In this document: positions 45,481 through 55,107 of the stretch, in pieces
Layout of the letters: the number at the start of each line of letters is the position of its first letter
How positions within the stretch are numbered: position 1 is the first letter of the stretch
DNA from: Gentiana macrophylla
Taxonomy: Eukaryota > Streptophyta > Magnoliopsida > Gentianales > Gentianaceae
DNA length: 64,000 nucleotides
Direction: 5' to 3'
NCBI GenBank assembly: GCA_026214975.1
Contig: JAOBSW010000644.1
Location: 62,001-126,000 of the forward strand
Made by a program: the position numbers and the translations under genes
The notes under the pieces: model-generated
Seen by the model: the letters and a program-made list of their open reading frames with translations, nothing else
Databases searched by the model: none
What the model was told of the DNA's origin: nothing

Positions 45481-45858
45481 AAGTTTGACTGTAACGTATG
45501 CCTCAGTAGACTTTGCCATCAGTAGACTTGGCTCGGTGATCTGGCGACAAAATCTCAATGACTCTACGACAATGTTACTCTGCTGATCATCAATTCTTCT
45601 TGTTTTCTCCAACTGATAATACAAGATGAAGTTTAATACCAATGAATGATCTGTCAAGTGAGCTCACCCAACATGACAAAGACCAATCCTCTAGGCAAAT
45701 TCATTTGCTCAATTGTCCAAACATAAGTACATGGAATTGTTGATACCAATGACTAATCTGCTAAGTGAGCTCACCCAACATAGCAAAGACTAATCCCCTT
45801 GGTGAATTCTAGTACATTGCTGATCATAGGTGTATCAGTCAACTTTTATAATTCCAAG

Positions 45859-46440
45859 TTATGTTCTTAACTTAGCAAATCTTTCACTGTCCAATAGTTT
45901 TGTGAAAATATCAGCAAGTTTATCTTCAGTAGGGATGTAAAGAACCACCACATCTTTCTTTTCAACATGATCTCTTATAAAGTGATGTCTCACATCAATG
46001 TGCTTGGTTCTTGAGTGCAAGACAGGATTTTCTGTGATTGCAATTGCACTTGTGTTATCACACATTATATGAATCTCTCTTTCTTCAATCCCATAATCCC
46101 TTAACTGTTGTCTTAACCAAAGTATTTGTGCACAACAGCTTCCAGCAGCAATGTATTCAGCTTCAGCAGTGGAAGTTGATATTGAATTCTGTTTCTTGAT
46201 AAACTAGGAAACCAGTCTATTTCCCATCAACTGACAAGTTCTTGTGGTGCTTTTTCTATCAATTTTGCATCCAACAAAATCAGAATCTGAGTAGGATATA
46301 ACCTTGAAGGTTCCATCTTTTGAATACCAAATTCCTACATCCAAAGTTTCTTTTAGATACTTGAGAACTCTTTTTTTTGCATGACTAAATGACTTTCCTT
46401 AGGTTTTGATTGAAATCTTGCACAAACACCTACAACAAAG
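45859..46440 (-). pseudogene. pol: Element F RNase H
   Basis: The C-terminal part MCDNTSAIAITENPVLHSRT and KHIDVRHHFIRDHVEKKD (46065-45900) is intact. Upstream in the same frame are SYSDSDFVGC and STSTAEAEYIAAGSCC, giving the D-E-D acidic set. A TAG near 46203 interrupts the frame. Confidence 0.85.
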
Positions 46441-46446
46441 GATATA

Positions 46447-47581
46447 TCAGTCTGCTTTGGCGATGGAAGTCTGTGAGATGGCTATCATCCTTCTGTATAA
46501 AGTCTGATCAACATCTTTGCCTTCTTTGTCTTCATCCAATCTAATGTTTGCACTCATAGGAGTTGATACTTTGGTGCTATTTTCCATACCAAACTTCTTC
46601 AGCAGCTCCTTGGTGTACTTGGTTTGATGAATAAAGATTCCATCTTTCATTTGTTTGACTTGCAAACCCAAAAAGTAGTTCATTTCTCCCATCATACTCA
46701 TTTGGAATTTACTTTTCATCAGATTAGCAAACTTTTCACATAACAATTCATTTTCAGAACAAAAAATTATGTCATCAACATAAATCTGTATCAAGGCCAG
46801 TCTTTGTCTCCTTCATTGATTCTGAAAAGAGTCTTGTCAATGGTACCTTTGGTAAAACCATTGTCCACCAAGAATTGATATAGGGTCTCATACCATGCTC
46901 TTGGTGCTTGTTTCAAACCATAAAGTGCTTTATTGAGTCTGTACACTTTATCTTCTTGATCTTTAACTTCAAAAGCGAGGAGGTTCTTTGAACATAGACC
47001 TCCTCTTCCAGAATTCCATTCAAAAATGCACTTTTGACATCCATCTGATATACTTTGAAGTTTTTGTAAGCAGCATATGCCAAGAATAGTCTTATAGCTT
47101 CCAATTTTGCAACAGGGGCATATGTTTCATCAAAGTCTATTCCTTCTGCTTGAGAATAGCCTTTTGCTACTAGTCTGGACTTATTCCTCACAATGGTACC
47201 AGATTCATCCAATTTGTTTCTGTATACCCATTTTGTACCAATTATATTTGCATGATTAGGCCTTTCCACTAGTGTCCAAACTTGATTTCTTTCAAATTCA
47301 TTCAATTCTTTTTGCATAGCAATTATCCAATCTGGATATGATATTGCTTTTTCAACAACTTTAGGTTCCATTTGAGATAGAAAACATGTAAACATTGCTT
47401 CTAATTGTCTTCTAGTCCTTACACCTTGCTGTATGTCGCCAATAACTTGTTCAGCAGGGTGATCCCTTAACCATTGTGGATTTTGGTTAGATTGATTCTC
47501 AGGAACATCATCTTGATGAAGTCTGCTTTGTTGCTTGACAAGGGGTTCAAGAGATCCTGGAAGGCGCTTCGATTGTTGCAT
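46447..47581 (-). pseudogene. pol: Element F reverse transcriptase
   Basis: N-terminal half in 47581-46913: [60 protein letters not shown] and [20 protein letters not shown] with the first catalytic Asp. A frameshift at ~46990-46960 is followed by the second half in 46794-46447: YVDDIIF at ~46780 (catalytic YVDD), MMGEMNYFLGLQVKQ and STPMSANIRLDED. A typical copia RT with at least one frameshift. Confidence 0.92.
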
Positions 47582-47605
47582 CGAGTAGTGTTATCGGCGG
47601 GGTGT

Positions 47606-48928
47606 TCAAAGAGGGGCGAGTCGAGAAACCTTTAAGTCATTAAAACTTTCCAAAACATCAACACATTCTGGATGAGTCACTTGTTGATTCTCAGCAGGTT
47701 TTGAATCTTCATCTTCCATTCCAGTGAACTTAGGTTCATCAAATACAACATGTATAGTTTCTTCATGTTTTAATGTCCTTTTATTCAGTACCCTGAATGC
47801 CTTGCTGACAGAAAAGTATCCCAAGAAGATTCCTTCATCTGATTTTGGTTGGAACGTCTTCAGTTGTTCCTTATGATTTAAAATAAAACATTTGCTTCCA
47901 AATGGATGAAAGTAAGATATATTAAGTTTCCTTCCATTCCAAATCTCATAAGGTGTCTTCAGCAACTTCTTGTTCACTGAGGTTCTATTTTGTGTATAGC
48001 ATGCTGTATTATCTGCTTCAGCCCAATATCTTTCAGGCAATGATGCTTCACAAATCATAGTCCTTCCTGCTTCTTTCAAAGTCCTTTTTCTTCTTTCAGC
48101 AACCCCATTTTGCTGAGGTGTACCAGCAGCAGCAAGTTGATGTAGTACACCATTTTGCTTACAATATTCTCTTATAACTTTGTTGAGAAATTCAGTACTC
48201 TTATCTGATCTGATCTTCACTACTGTCAAACTTTTCTCATTTTGCAATCTCTTCAAAAGTTCTGGCATCTTTTGAAGTGTTTAGCTTTTCTTGTTCATGA
48301 ATACTACCCAAGTGTATCTTGAATAATCATCCACAACTACTAAAGTGTACTTCTTTCCTGTCACACTTGTTGGTATTACTGGTCCAAAAAGATCCATGTG
48401 CATCAGCTCCAAAACTCTTTTTGTTGATTGCTTTGTTTTTGATTTGAAGCTTGATTTTGTCTGTTTACCTTGCTGACATGCATCACATATAGCATCCTTC
48501 TTGAATTTGATCTCAGGTAAGCCAATCACCAGTTTCTTCTTCACCAACTGATTGATATCATCAAAATTTAGATGATTCAATTTCTTATGCCATAACCAAT
48601 TAAGTTCTGACTTGGTATGCATAATCAGGCAAGTTTCTGGAACAACAGTAGACCAATTCACAACATACATGTTGTGTTGTCTTCTTTCATCCAACACAAC
48701 TTGATCACCTCTTTCACTAATGACAATACATGTGTTTTTGTCAAAAGTGACCTTGTAACCCATGTCACAAAATTGTCCATTGCTCAGTAGATTGTAGTCC
48801 AGTCCTTCCACATATGCAACATTCCTGATTGTTAATCCATTTCTCACAAGTGTGCCATATCCTTTTGTGTATCCTGGTGTGTTCTTATTGCCAAAATTCA
48901 CTCTTGGACCATCCTTTGTCACATAGTT
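47606..48928 (-). pseudogene. pol: Element F integrase
   Basis: GAG-pre-integrase H2C2 finger near 48585-48465 (LWHKKLNHLNFDDINQL, CDACQQGKQTKSSF). Core: LMHMDLFGPVIPTSVTGKKY (first Asp), VVVDDYSRYTWVVF. A TAA at ~48283-48281 interrupts the frame, then VKIRSDKSTEFLNKVIREYC (second Asp), HQLAAAGTPQQNGVAERRKR (Glu), and the C-terminal ERYWAEADNTACYTQNR. It ends at a stop at 47606 in a scrambled-looking stretch (47580-47640) that has lost CAG words. Confidence 0.9.
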
Positions 48929-49010
48929 TGACAAACAGTGCTTATTCTTTGTCATATGTCTGGAACATTCACTGTCAAAGTACCAGACACCCTACAAAAC
49001 AAAGTTAATG
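48929..49010 (-). pseudogene. pol: Element F protease active site
   Basis: The word WYFDSECSRHMTKNKHC (48985 down) is the copia protease active site with the catalytic Asp at 48976-48974. Family members normally have DSG; here the third residue is Glu. The protease continues into 48955-48700 (PGYTKGYGTLVRNGLTIRNV, VEGLDYNLLSNGQFCDMG). Confidence 0.7.
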
Positions 49011-50049
49011 CATTTTAGGTACCCAAAACTCTTTGGGTCCATAGTGGTCAGTGGCAAGCATGTCCCTTGGCAAATTTCCATACGGTCTTCTTTGAAAGGT
49101 ATCATACTTTTGTTCATACATGTATTCCACACATCCATAAGGTTTAACAATTGGTTGTGCAGGATTCATATATGCTTTCTGGACTTTTGGTATATAGTGC
49201 TGTTTGGAGTGATTTCTTTTGTTAGAAGCACTAGCATAACCATTAGTTTGCTGTCTGTTAGGAACAACTCTGTAGTATGGAGCTGAGGTCTCTGCTGAGG
49301 TCTTGTATAAGCCCTCTGCTGAGTCCTCTGCTGATTCCATTGCTGAGGTTTTATCCTAGCAGTATGGTTATATCTGTTGTTTCTAGCGAGTGAAGCGAGA
49401 ATATTCCAATCATCATCAGTGGGGAACAATCTACCTTTCCCTTTGAGATAAGTATCCCTTGAATGATTGACATTTTTAGGTTTAGGATTCTTATCCTTGG
49501 AATATCTCTGATTTTTGCCCTTTTGTGGTCCAGCAGACTTGGTAGCAGGTCTGCTATCAGCAGGTCTAGAAGGTACATCAGTCCTATTTTTGGATTTGTT
49601 CTTTTTGTTAGGTGTTGTTGACCTTTTTGACTTCTGATATAGCTTCCTTGAAGTTTTCTCAGTAGGCTTTACTGCCTCAGCAACCTTTTTGGGAGTTGGA
49701 TCTTGTGCAGGCACAAACTTAGGACCAATTCTGGTACTAAGTTCAGTGACCTTACTGGATCCACTCTTATTAGATTGTTGAGTTCCAAATCCAAGGCCTG
49801 TTCTATCAATATAAGGCTTTCTAGATTTGAATGCAATGGAGGAACAAGATTGTTCAAATAGATTCATGACTCATTGAATGTACATCGAGACTTATCTTTG
49901 ATTCTCTGTCCAACTTCTTTTTCCTTTCCTTTGAGAATTCTTAACTCAGCTTTTAATCTTTCAACATCTGTTTGAAGAGCTTCTTTTTCAGTCTTCACAA
50001 TCTCATAACCAGATTGTATTATCCTCAGTTGATTAAGGATGGCATCCAA
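49011..50049 (-). pseudogene. Element F gag-protease linker
   Basis: 50049-49864 is in the gag frame and looks like a coiled coil (TEKEALQTDVERLKAELRIL). A frameshift leads to 49867-49166, a basic, Lys/Arg/Pro-rich disordered stretch (NKKNKSKNRTDVPSRPADSR) that could bind nucleic acid. Another frame (49340-49005) joins it to the protease. No enzyme motif. This matches the long linker of SIRE-type polyproteins. Confidence 0.65.
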
Positions 50050-50145
50050 AGTTTCTTCATTGTCAGAATTTTTCGGATTTGAACCACAAGTTGATTCACA
50101 ATCACTTCTAGCAGGAGTGTTAATAGATACAAAATTGTATACCTC

Positions 50146-51288
50146 CTATGTTTCATCCATATTTGCCATTAAAGCATAATCATCCATATCAGCAACAAGT
50201 GCAGTATCATCAGATTCATTTCCCTTTTCTAATTCAACTTCATATCCTGATTCATCTTCAGCAACCATAGCTTTCTTGCCAGATCCTCTTTGTTGACTTT
50301 TTCTCTTCAGTAGGTCTGGAAAATCAGGTCTGAAATGTCTAGGCTTCTTGCAATTGAAGTAAAGATAATCAGGTTCCTTTTTCTGTTTTAGTTCAGGACA
50401 GTCTGGTTTGAAGTGTCCTGGTTTCTTGCAATGATAACACAGGTAATCATTGTCTTTCTTGGATTCCTCCATCTTCTTTTCACTGAATTTATTTGTGAAA
50501 TTCCTAGGAGAACCCTTTCCAATTTTCATCATTCTAATTTTCTTGCTCAATAGGGCAATTTGCTCTTGCATCTCATCCAGTAGATCATCTTGAGCTCCTG
50601 ATGTTTCTTCTTGATGTGCAGCAGCCAATGCAGTGGTTTTTGGTTCTTCTTTTTCTGTCTCAGGTACAAGTTTCTTACTGAATTCATATACCTTGAGATC
50701 AGAGAACAATTTGAAGGTGTCCTCTTCATGTAGACTTCTCATTTCTTCTTTGGCAGTCACCTTCATCTCCCAAACTTCTTTTGCAGGTAATGCTTCCAAG
50801 ATCACACTCAGTAGGGTGAGTTCATCCATGATTGCGTTGAATCTTGACTCCATTTGTTCAATAGTTTCATTTGGTTTCATTTTGAACTCCTGGAACTTCT
50901 TCTTTGCCACACTGGTCTTGTTCTTCTTGATTGCATCAGTGCCTTCACATATTAATTGCAACTTATCCCAAAGTTCTTTTGCAGTCTTGCAATCTTTCAC
51001 CTTCATGTACATATTGCTATCCAAAGTTCTGTATATGATATCAATAGCAATGTTGTTGAGGTTTGCTCTTTTTCTATCTTTAGCAGTCCATTCTCTTTTT
51101 GGCTTTGGAATGTACTGAGTTTCATTATCCACAGTTATAGCTTTTGTGATTTCCAGTGGTCCATCAGTCAGCACATCCATCATCTCATCATGTGTTGCAG
51201 CTAGATAAGCCTGCATACGACGTTTATACTCATCAAAATGATCTAAAGAACACATCAACATTGTTCTAGCATACTGGTTGTTATCCAT
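50146..51288 (-). CDS. gag: Element F gag
   Basis: 380 codons from ATG 51288, about 105 bases after the PBS. Residues ~15-230 are a UBN2/copia-type gag (FDEYKRRMQAYLAATHDEMM, AKELWDKLQLICEGTDA, KFQEFKMKPNETIEQMESRF). A zinc knuckle CYHCKKPGHFKPDC is followed by a second copy that has lost two of three Cys (YFNCKKPRHFRPDF). It ends at a TAG (50148-50146), after which the same frame stays open, so the stop may be secondary. This is the best-preserved gene of the element. Confidence 0.88.
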   Translation of the reverse strand: MDNNQYARTMLMCSLDHFDEYKRRMQAYLAATHDEMMDVLTDGPLEITKAITVDNETQYIPKPKREWTAKDRKRANLNNIAIDIIYRTLDSNMYMKVKDCKTAKELWDKLQLICEGTDAIKKNKTSVAKKKFQEFKMKPNETIEQMESRFNAIMDELTLLSVILEALPAKEVWEMKVTAKEEMRSLHEEDTFKLFSDLKVYEFSKKLVPETEKEEPKTTALAAAHQEETSGAQDDLLDEMQEQIALLSKKIRMMKIGKGSPRNFTNKFSEKKMEESKKDNDYLCYHCKKPGHFKPDCPELKQKKEPDYLYFNCKKPRHFRPDFPDLLKRKSQQRGSGKKAMVAEDESGYEVELEKGNESDDTALVADMDDYALMANMDET

Positions 51289-51375
51289 GATGCAAAGATT
51301 TGAAAATCAGAAACTTGAAAAAGTTTTCAAAGTATTTTCACAAGCACAACAAGTATGATTACTTTAGAACAGAAG

Positions 51376-51393
51376 CAATGCTCCGATACCAAT
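51376..51393 (-). other. Element F primer binding site (tRNA-iMet type)
   Basis: On the minus strand TTGGTATCGGAGCATTGC follows the LTR end CCAACA. One base differs from the usual TGGTATCAGAGC. Confidence 0.8.
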
Positions 51394-52954
51394 TGTTGGT
51401 CCCTTGAAAAGGCTTTGGTTAAGTTTAGAGGGGGGGAGTGAATAAACTTAACACTTAAAACTTTTGGAGTTAACAAACTCAGAACTTCAAGAATTCACTT
51501 GACACTCGATGAGTGTATGTGTGTGATTCAGTTGCTAGTTCAGTAGATTGATGTGGTAAATATACTAAATGCAGAATATAAATGCAGAAAGTAAGTAGGC
51601 AATTTTTATAGTGGTTCCAGGTAGTGTAATCCTGTCAGTCCACTCTTCTCCTGTGATGTTGGAGGTAATTCACTAGAGATCCTTGAGGTAGCAGTTACAA
51701 AAATCCCTAAGTTGTTTGTCCTTCACCAATAACTATGGCTTCACAAACTGAACACTTGGAACATGTAGGATTGCTGCTCCAAAGTCTTCCACTGGTCCTT
51801 GAAGGGTAGGATTGCCTCTTCACCAGATCCACCACAAACAACAGTCCTTGACACCAAAAGATGCTCCACTGTCTTCAGCAGATTTCTTATAAAAGAAAGT
51901 TTGAATCAAGTAAGTGATTCAGCTTTCAGCAGCTTGAACATGATGATATGATCAGTAGATTGAGGTCTTCAAGTGTGTAAACTTGATGTAGCTTGATAGC
52001 AGATTGCACTTAAAGAGTTTGACTAGACCAGTAGCTTTATGTTCAGTAGGGTCAGCAGGGTGTTTAATAGATTGAAATCTGATAGCTCAAGATAGATCCT
52101 TAATTTTCATCACTTGTATCTGAATTGGGAGTCCTCTATTTATAGGTAGGAAACCTTGTGACTTATGTTTGAAATTCAAACATATCCGTTTCAGACTTGT
52201 CCTTTTCTTGACTTGCATTATGTCCCTGTTCATAGTACTGACACTGTCAGAATGCTTTTTGACAGTTTTCAGTCTGTCCACCCTTTGACTTGTATCCATT
52301 GGATAAGCCTCTGTTTCTTTGCAACGTTCCTTTAATCTTAACCATTGATTTGTTTGATAAAATCATAGGTTGTTATCTGTCCTTATCCTTGTATTATTCC
52401 AATGTAACCTTTGAATAATTCGATATATATATCAGCAGGTTCCTGTGGGTATTAGTCTGCTGAAATACATATCAGTCAGCTGATCTAAAGTTACTGTGTT
52501 TATAAAACACTGCAGCTAACTTCTCTTATATCTAACTTTTAATTGTAAAGTTAGATTACACCAATTTAAATATAACTAAGTTCCAATCACCACTTAACTT
52601 GTGGAACTTAGACCTTGTACACAAGGTATATGTAATCAGTTTAGGTCATCACAGACTTCCTTAAATTTTGATTCCATATCGTTGACTTTGAATACTAAGT
52701 TTGATCCCTTAGCCTTCAATAACTGAGTTTGAGCCCTCAGCCTTCAGTCTTCAGCAGGTTCCTAAACTAGTCTACTGACTCAGGTACCCTACTGATGTAG
52801 ACAGGTCTGCTGACCATTTACAGTGCTTGTTTGATCAAACCTATACAAGATCAAACTCTAATAAGCCTATACATTTGATGTAGACATCTTTTTGCCTTTG
52901 CTCTATAACAGCTAGTCTGGCACTCATCACTAAAACTTAAAAATAAGTCCAACA
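51394..52954 (-). repeat. Element F 5' LTR, 1561 bp
   Basis: TGTTGGTCC...AGTCCAACA on the + strand, followed by TSD ATATG. It is rich in CAGCAG, CTGCTGA and CAGTAG words, several of which are changed in the other LTR (for example 52434-52515 against 40425-40510). Confidence 0.93.
51419..51451 (-). other. U5 hairpin with C-rich loop (G-rich on + strand), element F
   Basis: TTAAGTTTA (51419-51427) and TAAACTTAA (51443-51451) enclose a G-rich loop ending GTGAA. The F 3' LTR has the same stem. The related LTR at 59910 has a different stem around nearly the same loop (59933-59942 and 59956-59965). Confidence 0.65.
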
Positions 52955-52959
52955 ATATG

Positions 52960-55089
52960 ATTAATTCGTTGAAACTTTTCAAATGATTTAATCATATCAG
53001 GAGCTTCCGCTTTCATTAATAATTAAAGTCTTGGAGCACTGCATCAAATGTGTAGTCTCCTTGTCTCTAACTACCATAATGGGATTGCTCGTGTCATTGC
53101 TTATTTTAAAAGGATTAAAATTACATAACCATACTTGAGAACTTTTCTCAAAAGTTAACAGTCATAATTTGGTTTTACTAATCGAGAATTAAAAACATAA
53201 ATATAAAAATTTGCTAAAAACTACAAAATAAAAAAAAGATAAAAGAGTGTCGTTATTTATACACGCAAAATCAAACATGGTCTTTGGGATTATGATTTTG
53301 CTCCCACTAGTCAACTACTCCCAATTGACTTTCAAGAATCTTTCAAAATTCTTTAGTGGCCAAGTTCCTTCTGGTTACCCTGATTCCCGACGATGGCTGA
53401 TCAACCGGAATAATTCGAAAGGTAGGTAACACTTTACCAATCACAGCTCTATGTGACTCTTGGTGGTTGACTAGTCAACTCATTGACAATTCACATCTTT
53501 ATGTGGTAGTCAACCACTTGTCTCTAAAATCAGACGGTCCTGATGAGGGCCAATCACCGCAATATTCTTAGTCGAGTCGTAACCCAAATATTCATGAGAT
53601 TTCATAATGATCATATCTCGATAACAACGATATACCTGAGGTAGGTCAACTCCCCATGAGGGCCGACCAGTTGGATCCGAACAAGGGCTTTTCACCGTCA
53701 TTATAATATTGGGAGACAAATATAACTCAATTTTTGTTGTGGGAATAATTTTAAATTAATTCACCTAATTAATTTCGTATTATGGTCTCATCAAAATATA
53801 CCTATCTTTTATTTATCTAGATCATGCCTAGTTATGCATCTATCGTATCATATAAAATAAATACAAGCACAAAATAAATAAATGCGTAAAGTAACCGGTA
53901 TGATCATGGACTTTTCCTAGGTGCGGTTTCGAATACAAACTGACAAAACAACGGGTCACAATCTAAAGGTAGCTGCAACCGCCAATAGGATCTTTAATGC
54001 TCCATTCTCCAATGAGATCTTTATTTTCTTCTTTCTTTGTTCTTCATATTCCGCTCCATTCTTGTTACATTTAATTCTATATAATAAAATAAATACGCCC
54101 GCCGCACACATGGGGAGCTAACGGGAATGAGATAAATGCAGAAAATAAACTAGGTCACGTTCTTCATAACGGCCTAGGACAATTTTTCAACCAACAGAAA
54201 AATTAAATCATTCACATCTATCCTATCGGTCGAGTCCATGATCAATCGGGGTCCATATAATCATATTATATCTACTATCTAATCCATACAATAATATCTT
54301 ATGATAAAGATAAATTAACATTTAACTACTTACGTCTTTATTAATCGATTAACATTTAATCAATTAAATAATTTTACCCAATCAATTAACCAATTAACAT
54401 TTAATTAATTAATGATTTTAATCGAAATAAAATTAACGATCAATTTTAAACCGATCTCTTTTGTTTGTTTCCTTTTGATTTCTAATCAAAAGGGATATCT
54501 TTGGTTTCCTAAACCAAAAGGAATCTGCCTTGGCCCTTTTCAAAATCAAAATTTTGAATAGGGCTTAGGCCTAAGCCTTTTCCAAAATCAAATATTTTGA
54601 AAGGGCCTAGGCTTATTCCAAATAAAATTTGGAAAGTCCAATATTTTGGTTGATATGCCTGGCCACTTTCCAAAATCAAAATTTTGAAAGTGGCCTAGGC
54701 CTAGGCATTTTCCCAAATCAAATATTTGGAAATGGCCTAGGCCTATTCCAAACAAAGTTTGGAAATACCATTATTATTTTAATGCCATGCGGCATCCCAA
54801 TGACCCAAACTATTTGAACCATTAGTTAGCCATATGACACAACTATACAAAAGAGATATTAATCACAACTATGAACCATACAGAAACACAAAATGCACAA
54901 AACAAAAACCGGGGACCACCGCATCACACCAGCAGCCGCCGCCGCAGATCGATCGAGCACCACCATGGTCGCCCCTCTTTTTTTTTTCTTTTCGTGTATC
55001 ACTTTTACGAATAAAAAATCTTTCATCTTTTAATCACGTGATTTAAACGATAAAATTAACTATGCAAATTAACATGCATATTGCTTTAG
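52960..55089 (-). other. Element E internal 5' half (leader side), no gene seen
   Basis: A/T-rich sequence between the F insertion and the PBS of E, without a convincing coding frame on either strand. Its notable content is the hairpin array at 54471-54764. A T-run lies near 54980. Confidence 0.55.
54471..54764. repeat. Array of about ten short hairpins in the leader of element E
   Basis: Consecutive inverted repeats: CCTTTTGATT/AATCAAAAGG (54471), TTTGGTTT/AAACCAAA (54500), TTCAAAAT/ATTTTGAA (54539), palindrome GGCTTAGGCCTAAGCC (54562), CAAAAT/ATTTTG (54583), TTCCAAAT/ATTTGGAA (54616), GGCCACTTTC/GAAAGTGGCC (54661), palindrome GCCTAGGCCTAGGC (54693), a CCAAAT/ATTTGG hairpin (54712), and TTCCAAAC/GTTTGGAA (54746). 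It lies 340-640 bases from the PBS on the element's sense strand. Confidence 0.8.
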
Positions 55090-55107
55090 CTCTCGCTCTG
55101 CTACCAC
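55090..55107 (-). other. Element E primer binding site (tRNA-iMet type)
   Basis: On the minus strand GTGGTAGCAGAGCGAGAGC follows the LTR end TTCTAACA. The TGGTANCAGAGC form is common in plant copia elements. Confidence 0.7.

Larger units (their letters stand above)
39353..52959 (-). mobile_element. Element F: SIRE/Maximus-like Ty1/copia element with a large 3' reading frame
   Basis: LTRs 39358-40957 and 51394-52954 are flanked by the 5-bp target duplication ATATG (39353-39357 and 52955-52959), so the insertion is complete. On the minus strand: PBS, gag, PR, INT, RT, RNase H in copia order, then a ~4.05 kb reading frame between RNase H and the PPT, as in the SIRE lineage (family knowledge). 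Frameshifts and stops are present in pol and in the 3' frame. Confidence 0.93.
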
